NCBI RefSeq assembly: GCF_002127325.2 | Contig: NC_035433.2 | Span: 144,057,472 to 144,121,471, forward strand | Source of the DNA: Helianthus annuus | Lineage: Eukaryota > Streptophyta > Magnoliopsida > Asterales > Asteraceae | Reading direction: 5' to 3' | Length of the DNA stretch: 64,000 bases | In this document: positions 41,597-53,800 of the stretch, one piece after another | Layout: the number at the start of each line of letters is the position of its first letter | Position numbering within the stretch: the first letter of the stretch is position 1 | The notes under the pieces: generated by a model | What the model was told of the DNA's origin: nothing | Seen by the model: the letters and a program-made list of their open reading frames with translations, nothing else | Database searches by the model: none | Program-made: the position numbers and the translations under genes

Positions 41597-42264
41597 TGGG
41601 CTCGTTACGTTGGACTACATGTTGGGCTAAGACCCATTACAACTTCTCTAATTAATCGATCTTTGGAAAAGAAGACTTAGTCAAAAGAGCTTACCTTCCC
41701 GCCCATGACCAAGGCATAAGGATTTATTGTTCCATTAGAGCAACATGCGATGTGACCACACATCCGCATTAAATGCTCCGAAGGGCGCCGATGACTTTTA
41801 CGGCTCGAGCCTACAGGAGGTGAGTTGTTTGCTTATGAAGAAAGTATACATTAATTGGACAGATCTTAAGAGATCCTGCGGAGGGAACAACCTTCTGAGA
41901 ATAACCGGGCATTCTTGTTGTCCGGGAAAAGATCTAGTGGTTATTAACTGAGGAAGCGTCACCTCGAGTAAAGGGTCCATTTTATATAAGAGGGAGAGAT
42001 GATACGAAAAAGTAAGTTATCAAATATACCCTACCTGAAACTAAGAGCTCCATAATATTCCGACCAATTTACTACCCTCATTTACTCTTAAATTTGATCC
42101 AAGGCACGAGACTTATTCTCACGCTGGAGCTTGGTCACGGATCTCCCCCAAGCTCTTCGTGACGAGGCTAACGGTGTTCTCTTTTATAGGTCAATTCCAG
42201 AAAGCGGCGAATGTCGGTGGATCTACGGTGATAAACACGTCGTCAGTTACTTTGGGATTTGACA
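41597..42264 (+). mobile_element. Solo LTR, 668 bp
   Basis: Begins TGGGCTCG, ends GGGATTTGACA, flanked by GAAAC (41592-41596; 42265-42269). It has a TATATAAG box near 41984 and shares CACGCTGGAGCTTGGTCACGG and GTGACGAGGCTAACGG with the solo LTR at 11934-12611. Confidence 0.85.
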
Positions 42265-42269
42265 GAAAC

Positions 42270-43001
42270 TATAATTATTAAAAATCTATGACAAAGATTG
42301 TGGACGAATTTAAATTAAAATAACGGCTTGAAAAGGATTAATATTATAATGTACAACATATATTACATCCGGTACTAACATGTTACTTCATGTAACATCC
42401 TTTGTTACGTGCGTGTAGATGTGACAATCACAACCAATTCTTTGAGAAATGAGTTGATTTCGGTAGCAAAATTTGCATATGATTTTGCTTTGGTCAAATC
42501 AAATTACATAACAGGTTAAAACAGATTATAAAAACCAAACTAAAGCATGTCTAAATGAATGAGCGCCACTCACGACTATTGCTTCTCGACACCACCTACT
42601 CGTCTTGCCGCCACCATCGCCTTTTCCACCACCTCCGACACTCCACCACCACCAACATTACTGTTGCCTCCACCCGTCACCACTAGCCACCAGATATATG
42701 AGTGAACCAAATTTGATAAAAAAATTTTCCTAAAACAACTTATTGATCATTCCATACCCATTTTGTTTAGACCTCATTTTGTTCCAAACCAAATTAATAC
42801 TTTATAACGACGCGTTTTGACTCAAACTCATTTTTGCTCGTAACACTTTTAGACCCATTACTCAGATTTGTTATCTTACCTTGCTTACGTGCGCAATATT
42901 TTTAATCATCTACCATCACATATTTTTCTATAGTAATCATTTCTTAACCGTGAGAAAGGCAAACATTAATAAATTACAATCTTATTCCATCAAAATTTAT
43001 A
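42270..43001. other. Upstream region of the tetraspanin gene
   Basis: Nothing coding. A CCACCACC-rich stretch lies at 42585-42690. Confidence 0.4.
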
Positions 43002-43346
43002 GAGTAAAATGCACGGATAGTCCCTGTGGTTTGGTGAAATTTCACCTTTAGTCTCCAACTTTTCAGAATTACACTCTTAGTCCCTGTGGTTTGACAAGTT
43101 GTTACTCGGATAGTCTCTAAAGCGGATGAAGGTTACTCGGATAGTCCCTGTGGTTTGACAAGTTGTTACTCGGATAGTCCTTGTCATTTCACACCCACTT
43201 AACCAGAAAAACTAACACCTATCCGCTTTGGGGACTATCCGAATAACAACTTGTCAGATCACAGAGACTAAAAGTGTAATTTTAAAAAATTAGTGACTAA
43301 AGTTTAAATTTCATTAAACCACAGGAACTATCCGTGCATTTTACTC
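43002..43346. mobile_element. Foldback MITE
   Basis: Arms GAGTAAAATGCACGGATAGT and its inverse, then CCCTGTGGTTTG words repeated inside. It is 370 bp upstream of the tetraspanin start. Related in style to those at 44038, 51284 and 57659. Confidence 0.7.
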
Positions 43347-43637
43347 AAAATTATTATTTACATATACTTTTGACTATATGAAGATATTTTGGCTATATGA
43401 AGATATTTTTGGTGATTATGTAAGGGATTGGTCAATATGTATTGTACAAATGTTTGGTGATGAATGTGATTGGAATTTGCTGTAAAAATAAATAAAAAAA
43501 CAATGAACTTATGACACGTCACATTTTTAATTCAACACACATTGTCACAATCACAATCACAATTACCCTCCACCTTCTTTTCCCACTCACATCACAAACC
43601 CATTTTCGTCATTTGACACACCAACATGTTTCATACT

Positions 43638-43646
43638 TATATAAAA
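43638..43646 (+). promoter_or_regulatory. TATA box of the tetraspanin gene
   Basis: TATATAAAA 69 bp before the ATG; a GA-repeat follows in the leader (43691-43707). Confidence 0.65.
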
Positions 43647-43714
43647 ACCACCCAACATACAAACATTCTAAAGAGAGAAACATATACTTTTAGAGAGAGA
43701 GAGAGAGTATAGTC

Positions 43715-46700
43715 ATGAGGACAACCAATCATCTAATCGGTATGTTGAACTTCCTCACTTTCTTGCTATCGATTCCGATTCTTGGCGGCGGAATATGGCT
43801 GAGCACGCGCGCAAACAACACCGACTGCATGAGGTTATGTTAGCCGAGTTTATTATCTAGTAAAGTTATTACTATTATTTGTTTTATCACTTATCTTTAT
43901 GTTTGTTGTCTAGTTATTACTTTTATCTATGGTTATATTAGCATAATAATTAACGTTTTACTATAATCTTTAATCTTTAGTCGTTTAGATTATCATTACT
44001 TAGTTTGAGGGGCATGTTAGCGATATATATTTAGATAGAGTTAATTACTGTTTTCATCTCTGTGGTTCGTCAAAAATCACTATTTCAGCCCATTAGTTTA
44101 AAAATTACGATTTCAGTCCCTATGGTTTCATTTTCATAACCATTTCAGTCCCTGTGGTTTCACTTTCGTAGCCATTTCAATCCATTATTCTGTTAAGTAC
44201 AGGGACTGAAATGGTTACGAGGTGGCCTGTAATGGTTACGAAAATGAAACCACATGGACTGAAATTGCAATTTTTAAACTAATGAACTGAAAAGTGATTT
44301 TTGACAAACCACATGGACGAAAACAGTAATTAACTCATTTACATATAATATATTAGTTAGGATTTACCGTAAATATATTTACGATAGACAAATAACTTAA
44401 TTAACTTTTCTTTGTGATTACTTTTGTTGTACTTTTTATATAGATAGTTAATAAATTTATTGTACTTTTTATATATATAGTTAATTAATAATACACGATG
44501 GGATATATAATTGATAAATATTTTATTATTTTACAGGTTTCTCCAATGGCCGGTGATCGTTATCGGAGTGGCAATCATGATAGTTTCAATAGCCGGGTTT
44601 GCGGGCGCGTGTTACCGGAACACTCTCCTAATGTACCTATACCTTTGGGTCATGTTTCTCATCATTGTTGTGCTAATCGGGTTTGTGATATTTGCCTATG
44701 TGGTAACGGACAAAGGGTCGGGTCGGTCCGTCCCAAACCGGGCTTACAAGGACTATTATTTACCCGACTATTCGGGTTGGTTGAAGGATCGGGTCGCGAG
44801 TGATGAATATTGGAGGAAGATAAGTTCTTGCATCCGTGATTCGGGTGCTTGTAGCAACTCGGGTCGGGTCGTTGGTGGGTATCCGGAGTCGGCTGAGATG
44901 TATTACTTGCGGAAGCTTAGTTCTATTGAGGTTAGTGACTTTTAATTTGACACGTGGCATAGTCTTATTGGAACAACAAATTGGTTAAAACTAAAGTTTT
45001 TACTTTTTAATGACACCCAATTGGTGACACACGTTTAGTGACCTTTGGATGTTGACAAGAGATTTTTCGGTTATATTATGCAAATAAAAAATGATTTGAG
45101 TCATTTTCCATGCTTAGTAGTGGTTGGGTGAAATTGTTAGGATATTTCCAAAACCTAATCTTAGGGTGCACGGTATGGAGTTGGGAACGAAACAAGGCGG
45201 TGTTTCCAACAGGGAACACCGTGCTTTTCCGTTTCATACTATTAAAAAAGTTTGGGATTGGAGAGTACTCTCGATTTGGGGAGTATGGGGAAAATTGATG
45301 TGATATTTGAGATGTTTAAGGAAATTTTGGTGTATAGCTTTTAACCGTATAGAATGAGGACACTTGGACTTGAACACGAACCCAAATCCAAACCTGATAG
45401 AGCCACGCGGACACTCATGGGATATCTTTCACTTTTTGTAGGTGTCCAATCAGTTTAGGGTTTTTGGGTTTACGGGTGTCCCAACCAAATTCTGGGGAGC
45501 GGGTTTCAATCTGATAGTGGTGACACAATGGTTAAAATTCTGCTATAAAATAAATCCTTATTAATGATTTTACTTAGTATTTTAAAAACTTAATGTTATA
45601 TCGTACATGAGAGTGTATAAATGAGAGAAAATATAACACTGTGTCATATTTAGGGGCTGTTTGGTAACATCTGAATGGTTAAGTGCTGAAACAATAAGAG
45701 GTCTGAACCATTAAATGTTGAACCAGTAAAAGGTCTAAAAGATCTGAACCACTAAGAGCCTGTATAATGCTTAACCGTTCCGAGGCAAATGTCTGACCAA
45801 TTCAGATTAAATGTCTTAACCATTCAGACTCTGTATAAATCTTAACAATTCAGAGACAAAATGTCTAATAGGTCTAAACCATTAAGAGCCTCATTAAAAG
45901 GTAAACAATACGAGTGTGTAAATGATAGAAAAATAAAACTCTATTGTGGGTATTTAGAATTTAGATGGAATTTTGATGGTGTGTCGTCATTCTAAACATA
46001 TATATTATAAAATTGTTGGATTTTGTTTTGTTGTTATTTTTAAATGTGTAATTAGAAACACGTATGCCTTGTAAATTGTAAGGTGTTTGTTGTGAAATTT
46101 CTTGTGGGCGGTGTGGGTGTTGACTATAGAAGATACCTCATGATAGGGGTCACTAATGACAAAGAAAAATCGTTTTTAAAAGGAAAAGAAAGAGTATAAA
46201 TAATGATATATGTTTTTAAAGGGTTAATATAACATATACTTTTATAATATTGTTTAAGTAAATAGGTTATTATGATTAACTGATTATTATTAAGTTATTA
46301 AAGGGTGAAGCAGATAAGTTTAAATAAAAAGCTTGGAATTGTTTATTCAAACCCTTTTTTATGATTAATAGGTGAATTTAATAAACATTTCTAACTTCTT
46401 CATATACGGTAAACAAAACTAAAAGAAGTAAATTTAAAACACTATCTTATGCATCCCATTTTGTTTCAAACCTTTAAATAATTTTGAATATATAAAGAAA
46501 AAAACTTTTATGGTTTAAATAAGCAACCCCAAACACCCGTAACTTGCTAAAACCAATAAAGGAACCTCGTGGTTGGTTGGAGGATCGGGTTAGCGTCACC
46601 CTATCCCAACATGACTCATGTAGTTATTTGTGTACAAAATTTAAACCAAGCGCGCTTGAACAATGTAATTTGGATACAACCTCGATAACCCGATTTTGTA

Positions 46701-48199
46701 AGCAACTAATTTGTGTATTTATTTATATTGAATGTTTTCTTTTATTATTATCTTTTTTCTTTTAGCCTTCTTTGTCCCTCTTTCCAATTTCAAGCCACAA
46801 CCACACAATGATATCATTTTGATATCAATTATGATAGGGATGATGTTGAAATATTTTGTTTAATCTAGTTGGTGAATGGGTCCATGGACCCTTGTAGCTT
46901 CATCTAGAGCCCTAGAGTTTTTTAGTGGTTGGGTAAGAGAAGGGTAATGGGTCCATGTTAGGCACCATACATTATTTAGTAGGCAATTGATAGCTATGTA
47001 ATTCAAATCCATGATAATGAATATTAAATATGTCAATTTATATATAGTGTTAAATTTGTATAACTATATGTGCGGTGTTAAATATGTGTACACACCCACA
47101 CACACATAATAAAATGTGATAGATACAATAGTCGTAAACGAAGCAAACGTTAACTGTCTGAAGGGAAGTTTGTTTTCGTTCATTTATTTATTATGTAAAT
47201 ATTTATCAAGTTAAATGAATAAACATAAACAAGCTTGCTACTCGATCGTTCGATGGCAGATCTAGGAATTTTTTTTCAGGGGGTTCCTTTTGGTATATTC
47301 TCACTATTTTTTTTCCTCATATAAGGTTTCCACTATTTTTTTCTAAACAGAGGAGGTTCCTGTGAACCCAGGAAACCCCCCCCCCCTGGATCCGTCACTG
47401 GTTTGTTTACGTTTTGGTAAATTGTTCTTTCATGTACATTTGCTTTTGTATAAATCAACATAAATACATGATAAACTACTTTTTTCGGATAATCTTTTTA
47501 TTTCATGTAAGTTCCTTCTTTATGTTTGTTTGTCTAATAAATGAACGAGCACACCTATATCTTAGCTAACAAACATGAACATATTATATTACATAGGAAG
47601 TTCATTCTTTATGTTTGTTTGTCTAATACATGAACGAGCACACGAATATCTTAGCTAACAAACATGAACATATATATTAGCTTAAATAAACGGATTTTCT
47701 TGTGCTAGTTCACTTAAAAGTTAATGAAATTGTATTCGTGTTTATTCGACTCGTTTACAACCCACAATAACCAGAAAAATCACTTAAATGAGCAAATCAC
47801 AAACAATAAATAATTCATTCTACTTGATTTTTTATTTTATGACTATCGCAGTCAGGATGTTGCAAGCCGCCATCAGAATGTGGGTTCACGTATGTGAACG
47901 AAACCACATGGAACCCGGTTAGTTCCGGTATGATGGTGAACAACCGTGACTGCATCAGATGGAGCAACGACCAAGAACAACGGTGCTACAACTGTAACTC
48001 ATGCAAGGCCGGAGTGCTAGCTAGTTTAAGGAAGAGTTGGAGAAAGGTTTCGGTTATCAACATTGTTGTTCTCATCATCCTAATAATTGTCTATGTTGTT
48101 GCTTGTGCGGCTTTTAGAAACAACAGGAGGATGGATAACCATGAACAATACGGAGAGACCCGTATGGAGAAATCTCGGCCCAGTTGGATACGGTTTTAA
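43715..48199 (+). CDS. TET3: Tetraspanin, TET3-like
   Basis: Four-pass membrane organiser of plasma membrane and plasmodesmata/exosome-type microdomains. Exons 43715-43833, 44537-44930 and 47852-48199 join in frame to 286 codons plus stop, the usual length. Exon 1 gives MRTTNHLIGMLNF and the first helix (LSIPILGGGIWLS); exon 2 gives helices 2 and 3 (VIVIGVAIMIVSIAGFAGAC, VMFLIIVVLIGFVIFAYVV) and half of the large extracellular loop (KDYYLPDYSGWLKDRV, SCIRDSGAC); exon 3 gives the GCCKPPSECGF signature, CYNCNSCKAGVL, and the last helix (VINIVVLIILIIVYVVACAAF) before a short tail ending RPSWIRF. The conserved loop cysteines are present. Match to Arabidopsis TET3/TET4 is from memory but strong. 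Introns are 703 bp and 2921 bp and both contain insertions. Confidence 0.95.
44038..44335. mobile_element. Foldback MITE in tetraspanin intron 1
   Basis: Arms GAGTTAATTACTGTTTTC and its inverse at 44318-44335; the interior repeats TTTCAGTCCCTGTGGTTTCA. Confidence 0.7.
45653..45930. mobile_element. Harbinger-type remnant in tetraspanin intron 2
   Basis: TTAGGGGCTGTTTGGTAACATCTGAATGG matches the left end of the element at 2949, followed by the same CTGAACCATTAAG words. No right terminus found. The preceding 45100-45650 contains an inverted pair CGGTGTTTCC/GGAACACCG. Confidence 0.55.
47135..47775. mobile_element. GAACATGAAC-word region with nested hAT-like insert
   Basis: Words such as ACAAACATGAACATAT and TTCATTCTTTATGTTTGTTT recur (a 90-bp unit twice, near 47510 and 47600). 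Inside, 47252-47399 has ends GATGGCAGATCTAGG and CCTGGATCCGTCACTG. Similar words occur at 6400-6721. Confidence 0.4.
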
Positions 48200-48222
48200 T
48201 CACACCAAGTGGAATACTGTAA

Positions 48223-48337
48223 CTATGAGGTGGTGGTCTATTGGCAAAGGCAGAGCTTTAAACACCTTAGAAAGGGAGGTCTTGGGTTCAAGTCCAACAG
48301 ACGACAGGAATAAAAGAAATTCGCCGTTCAAAAAAAA
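48223..48337 (+). mobile_element. SINE, 115 bp, in the tetraspanin 3' region
   Basis: Flanked by a 16-bp duplication (48207-48222; 48338-48353). A-box TGGTCTATTGGCAAAGGC, B-box GGTTCAAGTCC, A-tail. It starts 24 bp after the stop codon, in the same orientation as the gene. Confidence 0.85.
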
Positions 48338-48567
48338 AAGTGGAATACTGTAATCATTTTCTTTGCTCGGGTTTTGGTTTTGGTTTGCGAAAGCGGCGGT
48401 GTTTGGGATGGTTAAGAGTCGGAACACAAAACGTACATATGATACGTATATTGTTTGGATATTTCTTTGTAATGTTTCATGCTTGTCTGAAATTTAAAGT
48501 CTATTTAAAAGATTTTGTAGATTTTGTGAAGTAACAGTCATAAAAAATGCCAGATTTTAGAAGAAAC

Positions 48568-50375
48568 TGATGCAGGAGCATGCATATCTTTTATTTGTTT
48601 AAAATTCAAATTTCCAATTTTATCTTCTTAATTGTTTAGTATAAATAGGGCATCTAGGGTTTATTGGTTTTCAGTTTTTGATTGATTTTTAATGATAAGA
48701 ACTTTGTTCTTGAACCCTTTGGTTCGTTTTATAGTCTTTGATTAATCAAGTGATCTTGAGCCATTTGATTGCACGCGAAACTGCAACAGGTGGTATCAGA
48801 GCTATGGTTTATCAAATGGCTCAACGTGGAGGCGAGTGTTTTCTTGTTCGAAGAGTCGCCGACCGAGGCATCGATAAGAGCATTGGTGATTCACGTGTTC
48901 GTGGAGATCGATTAAACTATGACCGTAGATCCGCCGGCCGAGGCAACGAGATCAGTCATCGTGATCCACGAGATATTATTAAGATCGAAAAACTCAGAAA
49001 ACGAGTTCGAGATCTTGAAGAGATCAGGCGGCTTCGTCAAAGAGTCCGAGATCTTGAAGAGATCAGGTGGCTCCGTCAACGAGTCCGAGATCTTGAATTA
49101 CAACGGGAGATGCGCGTTAAGGAAACTGAATCGGGAACTATCGTCTGGGACGATGAGAACGAGGAAGAGGAGCATCCTTTCTGCCATCCCCACCCCCGAA
49201 TCCTTAAACCACTTGGTCAAGATTGTTTATCTGAAGAAGAACCAATATTCGATGAAGACGGGATTGAACCCGATGAGAAGGAATGTTTGCTTGTGCGGGA
49301 GGTTCTTAGCGGGATTAGTGCTCAAGGAGCTGAACCCATATATGAGGTTTTAAGAGGAAAAAATGATATCGATAGGGATTTGTCAATGAATACGGTGGCT
49401 CATGGTGGTGATAAAATATTAGAAGCTCCATTATTTCGGTTGTCAATTACGAAATCAAAGGTATTATCTCCTAAGTATATGGAAATTCAAAATAGAATTG
49501 ATTTTAAAATTGGTGGAAAGTCAATAATGGATTTTATTGATAAGCATCCCTTAAACGACAAGGATGTCATAATGTCACCATTACATGTTGGGTCTACACA
49601 TGGCTTGCAAAGATATATTGGAAATTTTGAAAAAAATATTGCCATGCATGTTAGGAATGTTCCTGTCCAACAAAGTCCATCCTTTATTGGGCCTCTAAAA
49701 ATGTATGAAAGTATTTCAAATTTGGTTACTAAGACCATGAACTTTCTTAAAGTGAATAATAGAGGCCCTCATGGATTCGTTGATGACAATCAAACCTCAC
49801 AAAACAAACCAAAGGATGGGTCTTGCGACTCTGGTGTTCATCATGCGAAAAACAGAGATGGCCCACACATAGATAAAAATTATGGACCACGATTTGAGTT
49901 CATTTGGAGCCAGACTTTGGTAGTTCACAGGATGTTTGAGGGGGAAAAGTCGATATTGAACAAAAGACATTCCCATGCCCCATTCGGCCCAAGTAGTTCA
50001 GGTCAAGAACTAGGCGAGACGAATCGTGGAGTAGAATTATTTGGATGGTTTGTGATAATTATAAATAAGAATCGGGTTGACGTTCCTTTTGATCCGGGTG
50101 TCTTTGGTCCGAAGTCAAAACTCGAGGACGAGTTTTTTTCGAAGAGGGGGAGTATGATGCAGGAGCATGCATATCTTTTATTTGTTTAAAATTCAAATTT
50201 CCAATTTTATCTTCTTAATTGTTTAGTATAAATAGGGCATCTAGGGTTTATTGGTTTTCAGTTTTTGATTGATTTTTAATGATAAGAACTTTGTTCTTGA
50301 ACCCTTTGGTTCGTTTTATAGTCTTTGATTAATCAAGTGATCTTGAGCCATTTGATTGCACGCGAAACTGCATCA
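48568..50375 (+). mobile_element. Short LTR element (internally deleted), 1808 bp
   Basis: Two 221-bp LTRs (48568-48788; 50155-50375) with termini TGATGCAGG and CTGCA(A/T)CA, flanked by GAAAC (48563-48567; 50376-50380). The LTRs differ at one position in my reading. A Met-tRNA primer site TGGTATCAGAGC follows the left LTR and a polypurine tract AAGAGGGGGAG precedes the right one. It lies between the tetraspanin and ATPQ. Confidence 0.92.
48738..50189 (+). CDS. Single 483-residue reading frame of the short LTR element
   Basis: The open frame fills the interior and runs into both LTRs; the true start may be the Met after the primer site (around 48805). Early residues are Arg-rich with three heptad-like repeats of (R/K)LR(Q/K)RVRDLE (about residues 84-118), a coiled coil typical of Ty3 gag N-termini. 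An acidic stretch (DDENEEEEH) follows. The last residues (FGPKSKLEDEFFSKRG) resemble the tail of Ty3 polyproteins. I infer a gag-start joined to a pol-end by internal deletion. No protease, reverse transcriptase or integrase motif is seen, so it must move in trans. Confidence 0.65.
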   Translation: MINQVILSHLIARETATGGIRAMVYQMAQRGGECFLVRRVADRGIDKSIGDSRVRGDRLNYDRRSAGRGNEISHRDPRDIIKIEKLRKRVRDLEEIRRLRQRVRDLEEIRWLRQRVRDLELQREMRVKETESGTIVWDDENEEEEHPFCHPHPRILKPLGQDCLSEEEPIFDEDGIEPDEKECLLVREVLSGISAQGAEPIYEVLRGKNDIDRDLSMNTVAHGGDKILEAPLFRLSITKSKVLSPKYMEIQNRIDFKIGGKSIMDFIDKHPLNDKDVIMSPLHVGSTHGLQRYIGNFEKNIAMHVRNVPVQQSPSFIGPLKMYESISNLVTKTMNFLKVNNRGPHGFVDDNQTSQNKPKDGSCDSGVHHAKNRDGPHIDKNYGPRFEFIWSQTLVVHRMFEGEKSILNKRHSHAPFGPSSSGQELGETNRGVELFGWFVIIINKNRVDVPFDPGVFGPKSKLEDEFFSKRGSMMQEHAYLLFV

Positions 50376-50474
50376 GAAACAATGTCTACTTTCTTCATAA
50401 GAGTAAAAAAAACTTTGAAGATATTAAAACTAAATGAGACATACAACAAACAGAAGCTTCTTTTGGCTTAAAAA

Positions 50475-50575
50475 TGAAGTGAACTGAACTGAACCGTACT
50501 GTCAAACCGTTAAAACCGGACTGTATACATTTAGGCGGTTCAGTCAAACCGTTTTTTACAGATCATGAACACCCC
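50475..50575. mobile_element. GGTTCAGTCAAACCG-word fragment
   Basis: GAACTGAACCG, TCAAACCGTTAAAACCGG and GGCGGTTCAGTCAAACCG repeat, ending in CATGAACACCCCC, a hAT-like terminus similar to that at 40415. The left end is not found. Confidence 0.4.
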
Positions 50576-50827
50576 CATACATAACCGTACCCATTATTAA
50601 ATGAAACGGATTGACCAAAAAACAACGATTGTATTCAACATGAAAGCGCATCAAGTCATACTCAAGACTTGCATGTTCGAATAAGATTTCGTCATCATGA
50701 CGGAGTACACAACTCCATAATATTTCCTCAAAACACCCAAACAAATAAAAATTTAGAGCATCTGTGTCGCTTTTGCTTTATTTCGGTATTATGCTAAAAC
50801 AAAATGAAATTGATTCACCTGAGAAAA

Positions 50828-53800
50828 TCAATAACCCCAGTAATCATTTCTGATTTCATCATCAAACTTCTGCTTCAACTCTGGGTGCTTCTCAAAGTAC
50901 TCATCGGCAGTCATCGTGCTAAGCTTTTTCTGTTATTGCAACACAACAATCAGTTTCATCGTAGGTCAAACAAAAATATATATCTAAAAAAACCAGGTCA
51001 AACTAACTGAAAGGGGTCCCGGGTCAACGCAATCAGCACGTCTCGTATGGACACGTGAGTATTATTATTATTGTTACCTTCAGCTCTTGGACGTCAGCAA
51101 TTTCTTTCTCTAATCTTTCAGATTCCTTAAGAGATTTCTGTTCAGCTTCTTTCAGTTCCACCAACTGTCATTACAAAACGACAAATAATTAAAAGATTAA
51201 AAAAAAGGATTCCACGCCGCCCAAACACAAATTGATACGTAACAATAATCTTTATTTTCCTTGCACACATTCATCTAAAATATAAAATGTAAAATGCCAT
51301 TTTCGTCTCTGAGGTTTGGCCAGTTTTGCGACTTTCATCTAAAGGTTCGTTTTTTCCGCATCTGGATCCAAAAGGTTTGAAATCTTGTCATTTTCATCCG
51401 ACTCGTTAACTCCATTCATTTTTCTCCGTTAAGTCAGGGGTATTTTCGTCTTTTTGTCAAATTAAAGGCAATTCGGACTTTTTCAGGGGTATTTGGTCTT
51501 TTTACATAAAAGATCGAATTGCCCCTTAAGTTAGCAAAAAAAGACGGAAATACCCTTGACTTAATGTAGAAAATGAATGGAGTCTACAAGCCAGATGAAA
51601 ATGGCAAGATTTCAAACCTTTTGGATCCATATGTGGAAAAAAAACCCTTTAGATGAAAGTCGTAAAACTGGCCAGACCTCAGGAACGAAAATGGCATTTT
51701 ACATTTTGATTTTGTTCATGTAAGTCAAGCTAGAACTTTTGTTAAAAAAGTATTCGGGTGTTCGTTTCTTTTGTCAACATAACAAATAGTTGCATTCATA
51801 CCACATCAATATATTTCTCATGTATAAATAGCTGGTCATACAGAAAACAGAAAAATATATATATATATATATATATAATAAAAAGGCTAAATTAGTACAA
51901 CTACGTGTCTTATATGATTTCTTACCAGTGCATCAAACTTGGGTTTGTACTCGGGAGTAGTCTTATCAACAAACTTTGGGATTTCAACACCTGTACAAGG
52001 AATGGGATCATGAATGTAAATATCAGGTATTTAATCAGTTTAAAATCAGAAACAGCAAAATCTCAACTGCTTGCAAACCAACTGTATAAATATAGGCTGC
52101 CATTTTGTTTACCTAATCGTCAATCATCACATTCATTTTATTTCTGGCAAGATAACATGTAACACATAATTCCACTCTGTTTAACATATACGTAAAGAAG
52201 TATACATGTTATATTACGTTGGAGAAAGACGTACTATCGTAGTATTCTTTGTAAGAATCAACTATACGAGATCCAAGCCCTTTTCTGTAGTATTCCCAGT
52301 CAATAGGTTCTGGTTCCTGTATTATCCAAAAAAATCACCTCGATTAAAATATATAGATTCTAATCATAAAGATAACAACTTTATGTGATGTAAAAGTATA
52401 AAATAAGGACAGTAGATATCAAGAGCCTAATGTCTTAGATAAGATAATTTCAGAAATACAACAGTAAATAATTATCAACATACTCTTGTCTTAAGTGTCT
52501 GTGGCACTTGCAACAAATGATCAAAACCAAAAAATTGCATAAAGCCATCAACTTATCACCAATTTTGTCAAATACTCGTTGACTTATCCACAAATAAATA
52601 AAACTGCTTAATATAACATTGTCCCATATAATCAATCCCATTACTAAAGAGTTATAAATTCATAATTTCAAACTTGGTTTAAAAAAGCGAGCTTTAAGCG
52701 CGCTTAAAGCGTGAAGCGATGAAGCGTTTGGAATAACGCTTTTTTTGGTGTGAAGCGTCACAACATGTGAAGCGTTTTGAGGCGAGCTTTAAGCGCGAAG
52801 CGACCTTGGTATGAGGTATTAGACTGAATATTAATACAGCTGGCGCTAATTGTATTACCTTAATTAGATTAGGTCTAGAATATCTATATATATCTTGTCC
52901 TACATTGTATCATTCACACAATTACAATTACAATCAATATACAATTGATACCAATCTTTATGATCAGGGCATCTCTTTCCAAGGCGAAACCAGTTCCTTC
53001 GCCATGCACCACTACTGCTCCTCTCTCTCTTGGTGACAGCTCTCCTTTTGATGATCCTGTTAGATACAGACAAATGGTGGGGGCACTACAGTATGTTACT
53101 TTGTCACGTCCTGATATTACTTTTGCAGTTAACAAGGTCTGCCAATTTATGCACGCTCCCACTGAAAATCATTGGTCCGCAGTTAAACGTATTTTGAGAT
53201 ATCTTCATGGAACTGCCGATCAGGGTCTTGTCATTACCCAATCTGCATCCTCTATTTTGCATGCCTACACGGATGTTCATTTCAATACCTTGAGTGCCTA
53301 CTCCGATGCTGATTGGGCAGGTTGCCCTGATGACCGTCGTTCCACAGGGGGCTATGCTATCTATCTTGGATCAAATCTCATCTCCTGGTCTGCAAGAAAA
53401 CAAAAGACTGTCTCGAGGTCATCTACAGAATCGGAGTACAAAGCCATGGCTGATACGGTGGCAGAATTAACGTGGCTTGAAACATTACTGGCAGAACTTC
53501 AAGTTCCCATGCATTCTGTTCCAAACTTATGGTGTGACAATTTGGGGGCAACATACTTATCCGCTAATCCTGTCTTTCATGCTAGAACAAAGCACGTTGA
53601 AGTTGACTTTCACTTCGTTCGTGAAAAGGTTGCTCAAGGAAAACTATGTGTTCAACATATCTCTACAAATGATCAAATAGCTGACGTCTTCACAAAGCCG
53701 CTGCCATCAGACCGCTTTCTCTTTCTGAAGTCCAAGCTAAGAGTCGGTCCCCGGCCTTAGCTTGCGGGGGAATATTAGACTGAATATTAATACAGCTGGC

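Noticed and set aside
48738..50189. Host gene of unknown function
   Set aside because: Both ends overlap LTRs with a flanking duplication, primer site and polypurine tract, so it belongs to the retroelement.
50556..50744. Minus-strand 62-codon frame downstream of ATPQ
   Set aside because: No motif and partly over the word-repeat fragment at 50475-50575; ATPQ ends in frame at 50828.
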